Part shown: positions 9,212 through 18,774 of the stretch, piece by piece
Position numbering within the stretch: position 1 is the first letter of the stretch
How the letters are laid out: each line of letters opens with the position of its first letter
Notes under the pieces: generated by a model
Databases searched by the model: none
What the model was told of the DNA's origin: nothing
The model's input: only the letters and a program-made list of their open reading frames with translations
Assembly (NCBI RefSeq): GCF_042661025.1
Contig: NZ_JBHSWH010000001.1
Location: forward strand, 930,001 to 994,000
Origin: Flexivirga alba
GTDB lineage: Bacteria > Actinomycetota > Actinomycetes > Actinomycetales > Dermatophilaceae
Reading direction: 5' to 3'
Length of the DNA stretch: 64,000 nucleotides
Made by a program: the position numbers and the translations under genes

Positions 9212-9228
9212 CAATGATCAATGCTCAT
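9211..9228 (-). promoter_or_regulatory. Five-codon leader mini-ORF coupled to the HNH gene
   Basis: On the minus strand a frame encoding MSIDH ends in TGA whose last base is the A of the HNH gene's ATG (TGATG). A strong purine-rich site, AGGGGAAGGGG, lies about ten bases before the mini-ORF start, and none precedes the HNH start. This suggests translation of the nuclease depends on re-initiation after the mini-ORF. Confidence 0.45.
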
Positions 9229-9427
9229 GGTGTGAATCCCCTTCCCCTGTAAGCGTTTTCGCCTACCTACAGGATATCGAAGAGTGGTGTCAATGGCTAG
9301 CATTTCATCGAACACATTTCCGCGAATCCGTATAACTGCAGTCTCGTCGAGATCCGATCGAGTAGCGGGCGCGGGCTCCCCGGCGCGCGCCGCGCGGCGT
9401 CATACGACGACGGCGCTGCTGCGGCCT

Positions 9428-9937
9428 TCAGGCCGCTCGACGGCTCGTCCGTCGAGCCGCCCGGGCGACGCGCCGGTCGTTGAACTCCTGTGCGTTGACG
9501 GCGATCCACAGGCACGCGCAGGCGACCGGGACCTCGACGACTGCCGCCAATACGACCGCCTCCACCCGATCGGCGGTGGTGGACGCGGTGACCACGTCGA
9601 ACCAGGCATCGATGAGCAGCGTCGCCGCCGTGACCGCCGCGAGGGTGGGCAGCCAACGGCCCCCTCGCAGCGCCGCGACCGCCGTGCCGGCGAGCACCAG
9701 GATGAGTCCGATGTCGAAGCCGGTCCACGCCACGTCGTAGTTCTCGGCCACGGCGCGTCCGGGCAGCGTCCAGGCCAGGTAGACGGTCCACGGGATGAGC
9801 AGCACGGCGCCGATCCCCAGAATCAGCGCGCTGGCCCACATCACGCGCGGCGCGCCGGTCGACGGCATCCGGCTGGGGTCGTATGCCGCCGCGACGGCGC
9901 GCTCCTCTCCCGGAGCCGGCTCCTCAGACCCGGCCAT
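9428..9937 (-). CDS. Four-span integral membrane protein
   Basis: A 169-residue protein with four predicted spans: WASALILGIGAVLLIPWTVYL, a segment around FDIGLILVLAGTAVAAL, LPTLAAVTAATLLIDAWFDVV and VVLAAVVEVPVACACLWIAV. A basic tail rich in Arg follows. The pattern with FDVV near a third span recalls small actinobacterial membrane proteins of unknown role. Its start lies 14 bp inside the end of the upstream DUF1206 gene, which implies translational coupling. Confidence 0.75.
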   Translation of the reverse strand: MAGSEEPAPGEERAVAAAYDPSRMPSTGAPRVMWASALILGIGAVLLIPWTVYLAWTLPGRAVAENYDVAWTGFDIGLILVLAGTAVAALRGGRWLPTLAAVTAATLLIDAWFDVVTASTTADRVEAVVLAAVVEVPVACACLWIAVNAQEFNDRRVARAARRTSRRAA

Positions 9938-10700
9938 ACCGCACCCGGGCGAGCGAATAGACGCCGAAGGCGGCCAGCCCGAGGGCCATCAGGGTCAGCA
10001 GCAACTGCCCGGCGACCGCGTGCCGAAGGGTGGACAACGCACCGTCGAGACCGGACGCTTGCGAGGACCGGTGCTTGGCTGCTGCGATCACGAAGAGCGC
10101 ACCGACGATCCCGAGGGCGATGCCCTTGGCGCCATACCCGATCCGGCCGGTCCAGGTGATCGCCGCGCCGGGGTGCTCCCGGAGCTCCTTCAGGAATCGC
10201 GTCCGAATTCCCTTCTGGACGTGGTAGATCCCGATGCCGATGATCACCAGTCCGATGATCGCGACCAGCCAACGACCGCCCGAATGCTTCATGACGGTCG
10301 CGGTGAAGTCGGTCGAGGTGGACGCACTCGAACGACCCTTCTGCCGGACGAAGGACAGCGCGCTCCAGCCCATCGCCAGATAGACCACCGTCAGCGCACC
10401 GCTCTGCAATCGATCCGTGACCTCGCGAGTGACGAAGACCCGGCTGAGTTGCCACAGCGCGAGTGCGAGGAAGCCCGCCACGAAGACGATCAACAACACC
10501 TTCCCGGCGGCGTTCTGCGCGAGGGTCGCCAATGCGCCGGACTGGTCCGGCGACTTGCCCGACCTGTGGAAGGCAACCCGCACTGCGAGGTAGGCGATCA
10601 ACAGATGCAGCACTCCGCTGGCGGCGAAGCCGACACGGGCGCCGACGTCGAGCGCCCCGCTTTCATTGACCTGCCGAACGCCGTCGCGCGCCTCGCTCAT
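9924..10700 (-). CDS. DUF1206 membrane protein
   Basis: A 258-residue membrane protein with six hydrophobic segments in three similar pairs, each beginning with a Gly-containing loop: GARVGFAASGVLHLLIAYLAV, GRWLVAIIGLVIIGIGIYH and IGYGAKGIALGIVGALFVIAA. This triplicated DUF1206 architecture is well known in actinobacteria, with no assigned function. Met at 10700 is chosen because the upstream extension has ilvA coding in another frame. The gene overlaps the following membrane gene by 14 bp. Confidence 0.85.
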   Translation of the reverse strand: MSEARDGVRQVNESGALDVGARVGFAASGVLHLLIAYLAVRVAFHRSGKSPDQSGALATLAQNAAGKVLLIVFVAGFLALALWQLSRVFVTREVTDRLQSGALTVVYLAMGWSALSFVRQKGRSSASTSTDFTATVMKHSGGRWLVAIIGLVIIGIGIYHVQKGIRTRFLKELREHPGAAITWTGRIGYGAKGIALGIVGALFVIAAAKHRSSQASGLDGALSTLRHAVAGQLLLTLMALGLAAFGVYSLARVRYGRV

Positions 10701-10809
10701 GTTCACCGGGCCAGATAACCACCCGCGACACCGCACCACCGGCCTTTTCCCGAACGCGGGGTTTGCCGGCCGGGACCGGTGGCACGGCCGGTACCTGCCC
10801 CCGACGTGC

Positions 10810-12105
10810 TCAGACGAGGTAGCGCAGCATCGGGCTGTCCAGTGAGATCGGTTCGACAACCAGCGGGGACGCCTCGGCGCGCTCCAGCAGCGCGTCATAC
10901 GACGCCGGATCGCCGAGCTCCACACCGACCAGTGCCGGGCCGAATTCCCGGTTGTTGCGCTTGACGTATTCGAAGAATGTGATGTCGTCGTCCGGGCCGA
11001 GGATGTCCTGCAGGAAGCGGCGCAACGCACCGGGCTCTTGCGGGAAGTCGACGAGGAAGTAGTGCTTGCGACCCTCGTGCACGAGCGCTCGCTCGATGAC
11101 TTCGGCATAGCGGCTGACGTCGTTGTTGCCACCGGACAGGATGGCGACCACCGTCGAATCCGGTTCGATGCCACGCCGATCCAGGTCCGCCATCGCCATC
11201 GCGCCGGACGGCTCGGCGATGATGCCGTCGACCTGATAGAGCCGCAGCATCTCCTGACAGATCGCACCGGTCTCGACCGTCGCGACCTCGACCCCGGCAT
11301 CCCGGATGATCTCGAACGGCCGGTCGCCGACCTTGCGGACCGCAGTTCCGTCCGCGAAGGTGTCGATCTCGCCAAGGTCGAGTGGCGCACCCGCGTCCAG
11401 CGCGCCCTGCAGACTTGCCGCACCGACCGGCTCCACCGCGATCACCCGGCAGCGGTCGGCGTGGAACTCGGCCGGCGCCTCGGCGAGCGCAAGCAACGCC
11501 CCGGCCAGCAGGCCGCCTCCGCCGACCGGCACGAGGAGTATGTCGGGAGCGCGCCCCAGGTCCTGCAGGATCTCCCGGGTGACGGTGCCCTGACCTGCGA
11601 TCACCCGCGGGTCGTCGAAGGCCGGCGCGAGAGTGGCACCGGTCCGGGAAGCATCGAGGATCGCCGCCTTGGACGCGTCGTCATACGTATCGCCGTGCAG
11701 AATCAGCCGCACGTGCTCGCCGCCCAGCGATGCGACCCGATCCCGCTTCTGCCGAGGAGTGTTGCGGGGCAAGTAGATTCGCGCGTCGACGCCCAGCTCC
11801 GCGCAGGCGAGCGCGACGCCCTGTGCGTGGTTGCCGGCGCTGGCGCACACGACACCCTGCTCGCGCTCCTCCTGGCTGAGCGCGCGAATCAGGTTGACCG
11901 CACCACGAATCTTGTAGGAGCGCACCGGCTGCAGGTCTTCGCGTTTCAGCAGTACCCGCGCACCCACCAGCTCGCTGAGACGGCTGTTGGGCTGCAGCGG
12001 CGTTCGCACCGCGAAGCCCTCGATCTCGGCTGCGGCCCGCGCCACGACACCGGCGCCACCGGGCTGCTCGGGTGCCCTCGGTTCGCGGTGTGCGGTGGCT
12101 GACAC
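10810..12105 (-). CDS. ilvA: Threonine ammonia-lyase, biosynthetic
   Basis: A 431-residue PLP enzyme that deaminates threonine to 2-oxobutanoate, the first committed step to isoleucine. PLP-binding Lys65 lies in RSYKIRGA, and the phosphate-binding loop VPVGGGGLLAG is near residue 190. The last 90 residues (HYFLVDFPQEPGALRRFLQDILG onward) form one ACT-like regulatory domain, as in the shorter actinobacterial and Corynebacterium enzymes rather than the two-domain E. coli form. Feedback by isoleucine and valine is known for the family. No other isoleucine pathway gene is present. Confidence 0.93.
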   Translation of the reverse strand: MSATAHREPRAPEQPGGAGVVARAAAEIEGFAVRTPLQPNSRLSELVGARVLLKREDLQPVRSYKIRGAVNLIRALSQEEREQGVVCASAGNHAQGVALACAELGVDARIYLPRNTPRQKRDRVASLGGEHVRLILHGDTYDDASKAAILDASRTGATLAPAFDDPRVIAGQGTVTREILQDLGRAPDILLVPVGGGGLLAGALLALAEAPAEFHADRCRVIAVEPVGAASLQGALDAGAPLDLGEIDTFADGTAVRKVGDRPFEIIRDAGVEVATVETGAICQEMLRLYQVDGIIAEPSGAMAMADLDRRGIEPDSTVVAILSGGNNDVSRYAEVIERALVHEGRKHYFLVDFPQEPGALRRFLQDILGPDDDITFFEYVKRNNREFGPALVGVELGDPASYDALLERAEASPLVVEPISLDSPMLRYLV

Positions 12106-12162
12106 GCGGATCCTCCAGTTCGTCGACGACGGTCTCTCAATCTACGCACTGCGACGAATGTT

Positions 12163-12175
12163 GAGACGATGTCTC
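12163..12175. promoter_or_regulatory. Perfect palindrome upstream of ilvA
   Basis: GAGAC-GAT-GTCTC lies about 58 bp before the ilvA start, inside the divergent region shared with the gene at 12326. A second half-site, GGTCTC, occurs 30 bases nearer ilvA. It is placed like an operator, but no regulator is identifiable. Confidence 0.35.
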
Positions 12176-12325
12176 GCCGAATGGACGGAGGGCGTGACGG
12201 CGACGGGTTCGTGCGGCACGGTCGGGTCATTTCATCCCACGCTGTCGTATCCAGGCGATGCTGTTCGTGGCAATGATGAGACGACGCCACCCGAGCGCTG
12301 TCCCGATCACAGGAGCTGACGACCG

Positions 12326-13135
12326 ATGTCGCACCCACAGAACAAGATTCACCGCATGTTCGAGTTGGTCGAACCCATCGGCACCATCACCTTCTCCGAC
12401 ATACCGAACGACGCGTTCCTGGCCGTCGGGATGCGCAACTACTGGGACGGCTACTTCGCCGGCCGCGCAGCTCCGCTCGGTATGGCGCCCGCCGAGGTCG
12501 TGCACGCGGTCTTCTACAACTTCGCCGATGGCGAGGTCGCCCGCCACATCCCCTGGGTATGGGGCAAGGTCACCCCGGAGGAAGCTCTCGCCATCCGGGA
12601 GCGCGGGAGCGCCGACGCCCTGCGACAGAAGATCGGTGCACTCGCCGACTCCCCCGGTCTGGTGCGCATCGCCGACCTCGCCACCCGGGCAGCGGTCAGC
12701 GCGCCGATGGAGGGACGGCCGTTGTATGCCGGGCTCCGCGCCCTCGCCATACCCGAAGAGCCGGTGGCCAAGCTCTGGCACGCCGGCACGCTGCTGCGCG
12801 AGCACCGCGGCGACGGGCACAACGCGACGCTTGTCGCGCACGGCATCGGCGGCAGCGAAGCGCACGTCCTGCTCGCCCTCGACATGGGCATGCGAGCCGA
12901 GGAGTTCGGCCGGTTGCACCACCTCCCGGCGGCGCAGATCGCGGGGGTTGTCGATGGCCTGCGCAGCCGCGGACTCGTCGACGCCGCAGGCGGTTTCACC
13001 GATGCGGGACGGGACCTCAAGGCACGCATCGAGGCCTGCACAGACGAATTGGCCGCGCCGGCATACGACGTGCACAGCGCGGCCGAACTCGACGAGCTGA
13101 TCGACGGCCTGTCGCCGATCGCCGCAGTGCTTTAG
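12326..13135 (+). CDS. SCO6745-family protein
   Basis: A 269-residue soluble protein resembling the actinobacterial family named after Streptomyces SCO6745. Recognisable parts are the opening KIHRMFELVEPIGTITFSDIPND, GMRNYWDGYFAGRAAPLG, HAVFYNFADGEVARHIPWVW and a C-terminal winged-helix-like part (LHHLPAAQIAGVVDGLRSRGLVD). Family function is unknown; the C-terminal half looks MarR-like. Its stop overlaps the convergent GH3 gene stop through the shared tetranucleotide TTAG. Confidence 0.8.
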   Translation: MSHPQNKIHRMFELVEPIGTITFSDIPNDAFLAVGMRNYWDGYFAGRAAPLGMAPAEVVHAVFYNFADGEVARHIPWVWGKVTPEEALAIRERGSADALRQKIGALADSPGLVRIADLATRAAVSAPMEGRPLYAGLRALAIPEEPVAKLWHAGTLLREHRGDGHNATLVAHGIGGSEAHVLLALDMGMRAEEFGRLHHLPAAQIAGVVDGLRSRGLVDAAGGFTDAGRDLKARIEACTDELAAPAYDVHSAAELDELIDGLSPIAAVL

Positions 13136-14283
13136 CTCAGGCTGTCGCGCAACCGCCGCACCCGCGTGAGAGCGATCTTGAAGTGACCGGGGTTCAGCCG
13201 CCCGCTGGCCAGCGCAGCGGTGACGCCACTCACGGCGTCCTTACCCTGCTGAACATCGCGGCCCGAGCAGAGCAGGACATCCATGCCGGCGTCCGCCGCT
13301 AGGACCGAGCGTTCACCGGTGTCGCCATACGGATCGAGTGCGCCGGCCTCGAGGGCGTCGGTGATGGTGACGCCCTGGAAGTGCTGGCGACCGCGGAGCT
13401 CACCGTCGACGAAGATCTTCGACAGGCCGGCCGGATAGTCCGGGTCGATCGCCGGGTATGTCGCCCATGACGTCATCACCAGCTCGACGCCTGCGGCGAT
13501 GACCGGCGTGAACGCGGCCTCGTCGATGGCCCGGATCTCGGCGGCGGACTGACTCAGCGTGACGACACCGAGGTCGGTGTTCTCGTCACGCGTCGCCCAG
13601 CCGAGGCCGGGATAGTGCTTCGCGGTGGACGCGACGCCGGTCGCCCGCTCCGCCTGGACGAAGGCAGCACCGAGCTCACCGCACACGGCGAAGTCGGAGC
13701 TGTAGGAGCGGCCGAAACGATCATCGAAGTTGCCCTCCTCGCGATAGACGTCTTCCACCGGGGCGAGGTTGAGGTTCATGCCGATCGACTTGAGCGCGAG
13801 GCCGGCACCATTGCCGGCCTTCGTTGCCTCGGCCAGCGGATCCGCAGACGCACCAACCTGTTTCTCGGACAGGATCGGTTCCTGCCCGCGCAGCCGGCGG
13901 ACGACGCCGCCCTCCTGGTCGGTCATCAGCAGCAGCGGAGAGTCGCTCGTCGGACTCTGGGCATGTGCGGCCTTCAGCTCGGTCACGACGTCGGCGATCT
14001 GGGCGAGGCTGAGGATGTTCTCGCCGAAGAAGATCAGCCCGCCGACCATGCCGTCCTTGATCAGCTGCAGCATCTCGTCGGACGGCGTGGCGCCAGGGTA
14101 GGAGAAGATCACCCGCTGCCCGACCTGCTGCTCCGGCGACAGTTTCGCGAACCACGGCGGGTCCGCGAGCGCGGACTGGGTCGACGCGAGGCCGAGAGCC
14201 AGCCCGCCGCCGATCACCCCTCCCGCGCGAAGAACGGTGCGTCTGCTGATTGGAAACTGGCTGATCCGAACCTGCGAACCCAT
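13132..14283 (-). CDS. Glycoside hydrolase family 3 protein (NagZ-like), Tat-exported
   Basis: A 383-residue exported hydrolase. The N-terminus carries a twin-arginine signal, PISRRTVLRAGG, followed by a hydrophobic stretch and an AxA-type cleavage region near residue 38. The GH3 core shows DQEGGVVRRLRG, AKHYPGLGWATRDENTDLG (the KH motif of the NagZ acid/base loop) and ITDALEAGAL, holding the candidate nucleophile Asp. Family members release N-acetylglucosamine from muropeptides or other beta-glycosides. The start at 14283 has AAGGAGG upstream. It stands alone, converging with the SCO6745-like gene. Confidence 0.88.
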   Translation of the reverse strand: MGSQVRISQFPISRRTVLRAGGVIGGGLALGLASTQSALADPPWFAKLSPEQQVGQRVIFSYPGATPSDEMLQLIKDGMVGGLIFFGENILSLAQIADVVTELKAAHAQSPTSDSPLLLMTDQEGGVVRRLRGQEPILSEKQVGASADPLAEATKAGNGAGLALKSIGMNLNLAPVEDVYREEGNFDDRFGRSYSSDFAVCGELGAAFVQAERATGVASTAKHYPGLGWATRDENTDLGVVTLSQSAAEIRAIDEAAFTPVIAAGVELVMTSWATYPAIDPDYPAGLSKIFVDGELRGRQHFQGVTITDALEAGALDPYGDTGERSVLAADAGMDVLLCSGRDVQQGKDAVSGVTAALASGRLNPGHFKIALTRVRRLRDSLS

Positions 14284-14544
14284 GACGGGCCTCCTTGTCG
14301 CCCGGGCATCGGGGGTGCGCTCGGGCGTAAACAAGTGTCGCAGTCCCGATGCTTCTGAGGGACGGTTTACGGCACAGAGGATTTCATTCGCACGGGACGG
14401 GAGGGACTCTCGCTGACCGCCCGGGTCACCTGCAGCCATGCCGGCCACCTCACCGCGGGCAACCGATTCAGATTCGCCCGGATGCCAGCAGGCCTATTCT
14501 GAAAAGGTTGACAACCGGCTGATGCGGGCGTGAAGGGGGCTGAG

Positions 14545-16662
14545 GTGCCCAGGTTCGAGCGACTGGCCGTGCGGATCGCGTTCGCGCTGTATCTCTCCGG
14601 CCTCCTGGTCTGGCTGGCACTCGGCCTGGTACCGATGCACCTCGCGCGGCCCGATATGTCGCACATGGCACTCGACGCGACCACGCCGCTGGAGACCGGC
14701 GTCGAATATTTCTTCAGCGTGCTCAACCTGACCCTCGGGGTGCTGCTGTTCCTCCGGCGCCCCGATGAGCGGGTGCCGCGCCTGCTCGCGTTCGCCCTCC
14801 TCGGCACCGCCGCGACCTTCAATCTGCCCAGTCACCGCGCCTTCCATCTCACCGGGTCGCCGTGGCCGATCGCTCTCATCCACTTCGCCTTCCACATAGT
14901 CTCGGGTGTGACCTACGTATGGGCCGTCATACTCTTCCCGGACGGCACGCCGCCACGCCGAATCCGGTTGCCAGGCTGGACAGTTCGGCTGATCGTTCTG
15001 ATCACGACCGCGGTCGTGGCGGTGGTGTGCTGGCGCAGCAGCTTCCTGAACCATCCGCAGTTCTTCGTGGTGTTCTTCGGCATCGCCGTCGCCCTGATCG
15101 GGGTCGGCGCACAGGCGATGCGCATCACCGACCCCCGCACGACGACAGGCGAACGCGCGACGGCGCGCCTGCTGTGCGCCGCCCTGCTGCCCGCCCTGGC
15201 CGTTGCGCTGGTGTGGTTGGGAGCCGGCGTTGTCGCCACAGCTTCGGGCCCGGCGAGCCAGGCGGCATCGCTGCAGCTGACCATCGAGCGCTTGTTTCCG
15301 GCAGTCTTCGCGGTTGTTCCCGTCGTCCTGTTCGCCGCAGTTGTGCACTACCGGTTGTGGGACATCGACCGGCTGCTCAGCCGCATCCTCCTCTACGGAC
15401 TGCTTGCTCTCGGGCTCAGCGCGGCCTACGTGCTCGCGGTCGCGATGGGCAGTCGTATGACGCACGGCAGCCTGTGGGTGACAGCGCTGACACTTTCGGT
15501 GGCGGCCGTGCTGGTCGAACCGCTACGGACCGCTGGTCGCACCTGGGCCAACCGCGTGGTCTTCGGTCAGGTGTTGAGCCCTGCCGACGCGATGCGCCAG
15601 CTCGCCGGCTCGCTGGAGCGCCTGACACCTACCACCGAACTCGAGCATCTGGTCACGGTGACGGTCGCGGCGACCCGGGCCAGCGCGGCGGAGCTGTGGC
15701 TGGTTGACGGGAACCGACTGGTGTCGGCAGCGTCCACCCGGCCCCGATCGGACGAATTCGACCTTCCTGCAGGGAAATTGGCAGCCGACCGGCTTGCCGA
15801 CCTGGTCGGCGCAGAGCGTGGCTGGCCGGTCCGTCATCAGGGTGAGCTGCTCGGAATGCTCGCCGTGCACACCCCACCCGGCGAGCGACTCGCCGCAGCT
15901 GACGACACGGTCGGTAGCGAGATCGCAGCTCACGCCGGGCTGCTCGTGCACAACGCCGCGTTGACCGTCACCCTGGCCCGCCAGGTCGACGTCCTGGCAG
16001 GACAGGCCGCAGCCCTCACCGAGTCGCGGCGCCGTCTTGTGGCCGCGCAGGACGCCGAGCGCCATACCCTCGAACGCGCCTTGCACGACGGTGCCCAGCA
16101 GGCTCTGGTTGCCGCCATCATCGGCGCGCGCGCCGGCGCCGGCGCCGCTGCGCTGTCTCAACCGGACCACGACAATTTGCGCGACGTGCTGCGCATCGCG
16201 CGGAACGACATCCGCGAACTCAGTGGCGACGGCCGGCCCGGTGCGCTGCGCCGGCTTGGACTCGCCGGGGCCTTGGAACGCGCCGCCCGGCTGGCCGGAC
16301 GAACCGGGCTCGAGGTCGAGTTGCGCGTCGAGCTGGGATCGCCCGCACGTCCACTGCCTGCGGAGGTTGAGACGGCGGTCTACTTCGCGTGCGTCGAGGG
16401 CCTGCAGAACGTCGTGAAGTATGCCGATGCCGGGCACGCTTTGGTCTCAGTCGAATCCGCCGCCGACGAGATGTCTTTCGAGGTGATCGACGACGGTACG
16501 GGCGCCTCCCCTGGCACTGCGGCGGACTCTTCAGGAGGCCTGTCCGCGCTCTCCGCTCGGCTGAATGCACTCGGTGGCGAGGTCGAGTTGATGCGCGGCA
16601 CGCAGAGCGGCACCCGACTGCACGGCAGGCTTCCGGTCCGGCACACCGCGAGAGTGCACTGA
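14545..16662 (+). CDS. Membrane sensor histidine kinase (NarL-type partner), catalytically intact
   Basis: A 705-residue kinase with about eight membrane spans in residues 10-320, a GAF-like domain at about 350-480 and a HisKA_3 dimerisation domain. The phosphoacceptor is His514 in LERALHDGAQQALV. The ATPase N-box EGLQNVVKYAD and the glycine motifs DDGTG and GGLSALSARLNALGG are intact. The GTG at 14545 sits just after AAGGGGG and is preferred to a GTG 15 bases earlier. Its stop overlaps the ATG of the second kinase-like gene (TGATG), and the response regulator follows, so the three probably form one operon. The stimulus is unknown. Confidence 0.88.
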   Translation: MPRFERLAVRIAFALYLSGLLVWLALGLVPMHLARPDMSHMALDATTPLETGVEYFFSVLNLTLGVLLFLRRPDERVPRLLAFALLGTAATFNLPSHRAFHLTGSPWPIALIHFAFHIVSGVTYVWAVILFPDGTPPRRIRLPGWTVRLIVLITTAVVAVVCWRSSFLNHPQFFVVFFGIAVALIGVGAQAMRITDPRTTTGERATARLLCAALLPALAVALVWLGAGVVATASGPASQAASLQLTIERLFPAVFAVVPVVLFAAVVHYRLWDIDRLLSRILLYGLLALGLSAAYVLAVAMGSRMTHGSLWVTALTLSVAAVLVEPLRTAGRTWANRVVFGQVLSPADAMRQLAGSLERLTPTTELEHLVTVTVAATRASAAELWLVDGNRLVSAASTRPRSDEFDLPAGKLAADRLADLVGAERGWPVRHQGELLGMLAVHTPPGERLAAADDTVGSEIAAHAGLLVHNAALTVTLARQVDVLAGQAAALTESRRRLVAAQDAERHTLERALHDGAQQALVAAIIGARAGAGAAALSQPDHDNLRDVLRIARNDIRELSGDGRPGALRRLGLAGALERAARLAGRTGLEVELRVELGSPARPLPAEVETAVYFACVEGLQNVVKYADAGHALVSVESAADEMSFEVIDDGTGASPGTAADSSGGLSALSARLNALGGEVELMRGTQSGTRLHGRLPVRHTARVH

Positions 16663-17923
16663 TGAACTCGGTGGGGCTGCGGTTGTCGGCCGCGCGGACC
16701 GCCTGCCGGTTCGTCGTGGCGGGGGTGGTCTTCGGTTCGGCCGCACTCGCATACGCATTGGTCGCTGGGCACACCGGCCAGCCGCCACTGGCCGGGGTCG
16801 TCGGCGTCACCGTCGTCGTTGCCGCCGCGCTGTGGTTGCTGCGGGAACCCATCGATCGGCTCGCCGCGCGGGTCGTTCTCGGTGTTGGTGCCGATGGGTA
16901 TGCAGTGATGCGCGAACTGACGGCGCAACTGGCCGCCACGCTCCCCGTCGACGAGGTGGCCCCCGCGTCGCCGAAGCCGCCGGCCACGCGACCGGCAGCT
17001 CACGAGCCGAGGTTCGCCTGTGGCTGGCCGACGGCGATTCGTGGGCCCGGTCCTGGCCACCCGCCAGCTCGTTGATCGGCCGCGGTACGGCCGTCGCCGT
17101 GCGGCATACCGGCACGGCGCTCGGCGAGATCGTGGTCGAGGGCGACGACAACGCCGGCGCCCTCTCGTCGTGGGACCGCCGGATGCTGGACACTTTGGCC
17201 CGCCCGGCCGGCGCGGCACTGTCGACCGTCCGACTGACCGTCGAGCTGCGCCAGCGCAAGACAGAACTCGAGCGACTGACCGCCGCGCTACGCGCCTCCC
17301 GGGAGCGTCTGCTGACCGCCCGCGCGACGGAGCAGCAGCGGATGCGCGCGGAAGTCGCGACTCGCGTCGGCACCCACGTCTCGGCCGCCCTCGCCGCCGT
17401 CGGTGACTGTCGGGTGGCTGCTCCCGGAGAAAGCTTGCTCGAGAGCCCGCTCGCCACGGCAGCCCGAGAAGCGGAGCTGGCACTGGACGAGCTGCGCAAC
17501 ATCGCGCGCGGGATCTACCCGCCGACGCTCGCCGAGGTCGGGCTCGCGGCGTCGCTGGAGTCGTGGCTCGCCAGGGCCCGGGTGGATGCCACGCTTGAGG
17601 TCACCGCCGACCTCGGAAGCCTTCCGGTCTCCGGCGCATCCGGGGTCGGCCCGGAGGTCGCAGCCTGCCTCTACTTCTGCGCGGTTACGTCGCTGGGACA
17701 CCTCGCGCGACACCGAGCGAGCGCGATCCGGGTCGGGATCTCAGCCCGCCCCTGCGTCGTTCTGTCGCTCGAGGCTCATGTCGCCGGGTCGGTCGGCAGC
17801 GAGACCATCGAGTTGGTGACCGACCGTATCGAGGCATTCGGTGGCAGCGTGCGCAGCGAGCTGGGCGACAACGAATTCGCCGTGACCGCAACGCTTCCCG
17901 GATCCGCGGGCGTGCCGACGTGA
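16662..17923 (+). CDS. Degenerate histidine-kinase-like protein, frameshifted
   Basis: Two frames together encode one protein of about 420 residues. The first (16662 to about 16960) gives two membrane spans and ELTAQLAATLPVDEVAP. The second continues RVAEAAGHATGSSRAEVRLW, matching the GAF-like domain of the kinase upstream. The break is at a run of five C at 16960-16964; one extra C restores the frame. The HisKA_3 helix is EQQRMRAEVATRVGTHVSAA, with Ala in place of the phosphoacceptor His. The N-box reads CAVTSLGHLARHRA, without the usual Asn. It is therefore probably a pseudokinase partner or sensor. Its end overlaps the response regulator start. Confidence 0.75.
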
Positions 17924-18591
17924 AACCGATCCGACTGGTGTATGCCGAGGACAACTTCCTGGTCCGCGAGGGTGTCCGGCGGATGATCGACGGCTCGGAA
18001 GCGCTGCAAGTGGTCGCTGCCTGCGACAGTTTCGACACCGCACTGGCGGCCATCGCGGAGCATCTTCCCGATGTCGTGCTCACCGACATCCGGATGCCCC
18101 CGGCGCACAGCGACGAGGGCATCCGCATCGCCGAGCACTGCCGCCGCGCCCACCCGCAGATGGGTGTACTGCTGCTCAGCCAGTATGCCGAGGCGGCATA
18201 CGTGAAGGTTCTGTTGCGCCAGGGCACTGGCCGTCGCGGGTATCTGCTCAAGGAGCGGGTGGCCTCGATCGGCGAGCTGACGTCGGCGATCGAGGCGGTC
18301 GCATCCGGCGGCACGGCGATCGACCCCAAGGTCGTGGAGGTGCTGGTCCAGGTGCGCTCGCGCGCGGACGATCTCAGCCTCGCACGGCTGACTCCCCGGG
18401 AACGGGAGGTGCTCGCCGCCATCGCCCAGGGCCACACCAATGCCGCAGTCGCAGCCGAGCTGGTGCTCAGCCAGCACGCGGTCGAGAAGCACATCAACTC
18501 GATCTTCGCCAAGCTCGGACTGACCGGGGACACCCGCCAGCACCCGCGGGTGCGGGCCGCGCTGCTGTTCCTCGCCGAGGGCCAGCGATGA
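17920..18591 (+). CDS. LuxR-type (NarL/FixJ) response regulator
   Basis: A 223-residue regulator. The receiver domain has the acidic pair AEDN at residues 9-12, phosphoacceptor Asp56 in DVVLTDIRMP, and a conserved Lys in GYLLKERV. The LuxR helix-turn-helix covers about residues 150-210 (LTPREREVLAAIAQGHTNAA, then VEKHINSIFAKLGL). The GTG start overlaps the preceding kinase-like stop as GTGA, so translation is coupled. The obvious input is the intact kinase at 14545. No target promoter is evident. A short GC hairpin lies 36 bp after the stop. Confidence 0.9.
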   Translation: MKPIRLVYAEDNFLVREGVRRMIDGSEALQVVAACDSFDTALAAIAEHLPDVVLTDIRMPPAHSDEGIRIAEHCRRAHPQMGVLLLSQYAEAAYVKVLLRQGTGRRGYLLKERVASIGELTSAIEAVASGGTAIDPKVVEVLVQVRSRADDLSLARLTPREREVLAAIAQGHTNAAVAAELVLSQHAVEKHINSIFAKLGLTGDTRQHPRVRAALLFLAEGQR

Positions 18592-18626
18592 ACGTTCGGG
18601 ACTGACGGTTCGGGACTGGGCAGATG

Positions 18627-18642
18627 GGGGTGCCTGCACCCC
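18627..18642 (+). terminator. Candidate terminator after the two-component operon
   Basis: GGGGTG-CCTG-CACCCC can form a perfect 6-bp stem 36 bases after the response regulator stop. No T tract follows, as is usual in high-GC actinobacteria. The stem is short, so confidence is modest. Confidence 0.35.
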
Positions 18643-18774
18643 TATGACGAGGTGCGCGCACCCCGCTTCCAGGACGCGTGCCGGCACCATCGGCCCAGGC
18701 CCGATATCGGCGGATCGTGGATTCCACCAGCCCAGCCACCACGGTAGGGCGTTCTCCCAGAACGGAATTCAGCC

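Noticed and set aside
16950..16970. Programmed -1 frameshifting at GGCCCCC in the second kinase gene
   Set aside because: The run is only five C with no slippery heptamer of known type or downstream pseudoknot seen, and five other genes show the same kind of break. Sequencing error explains all better.
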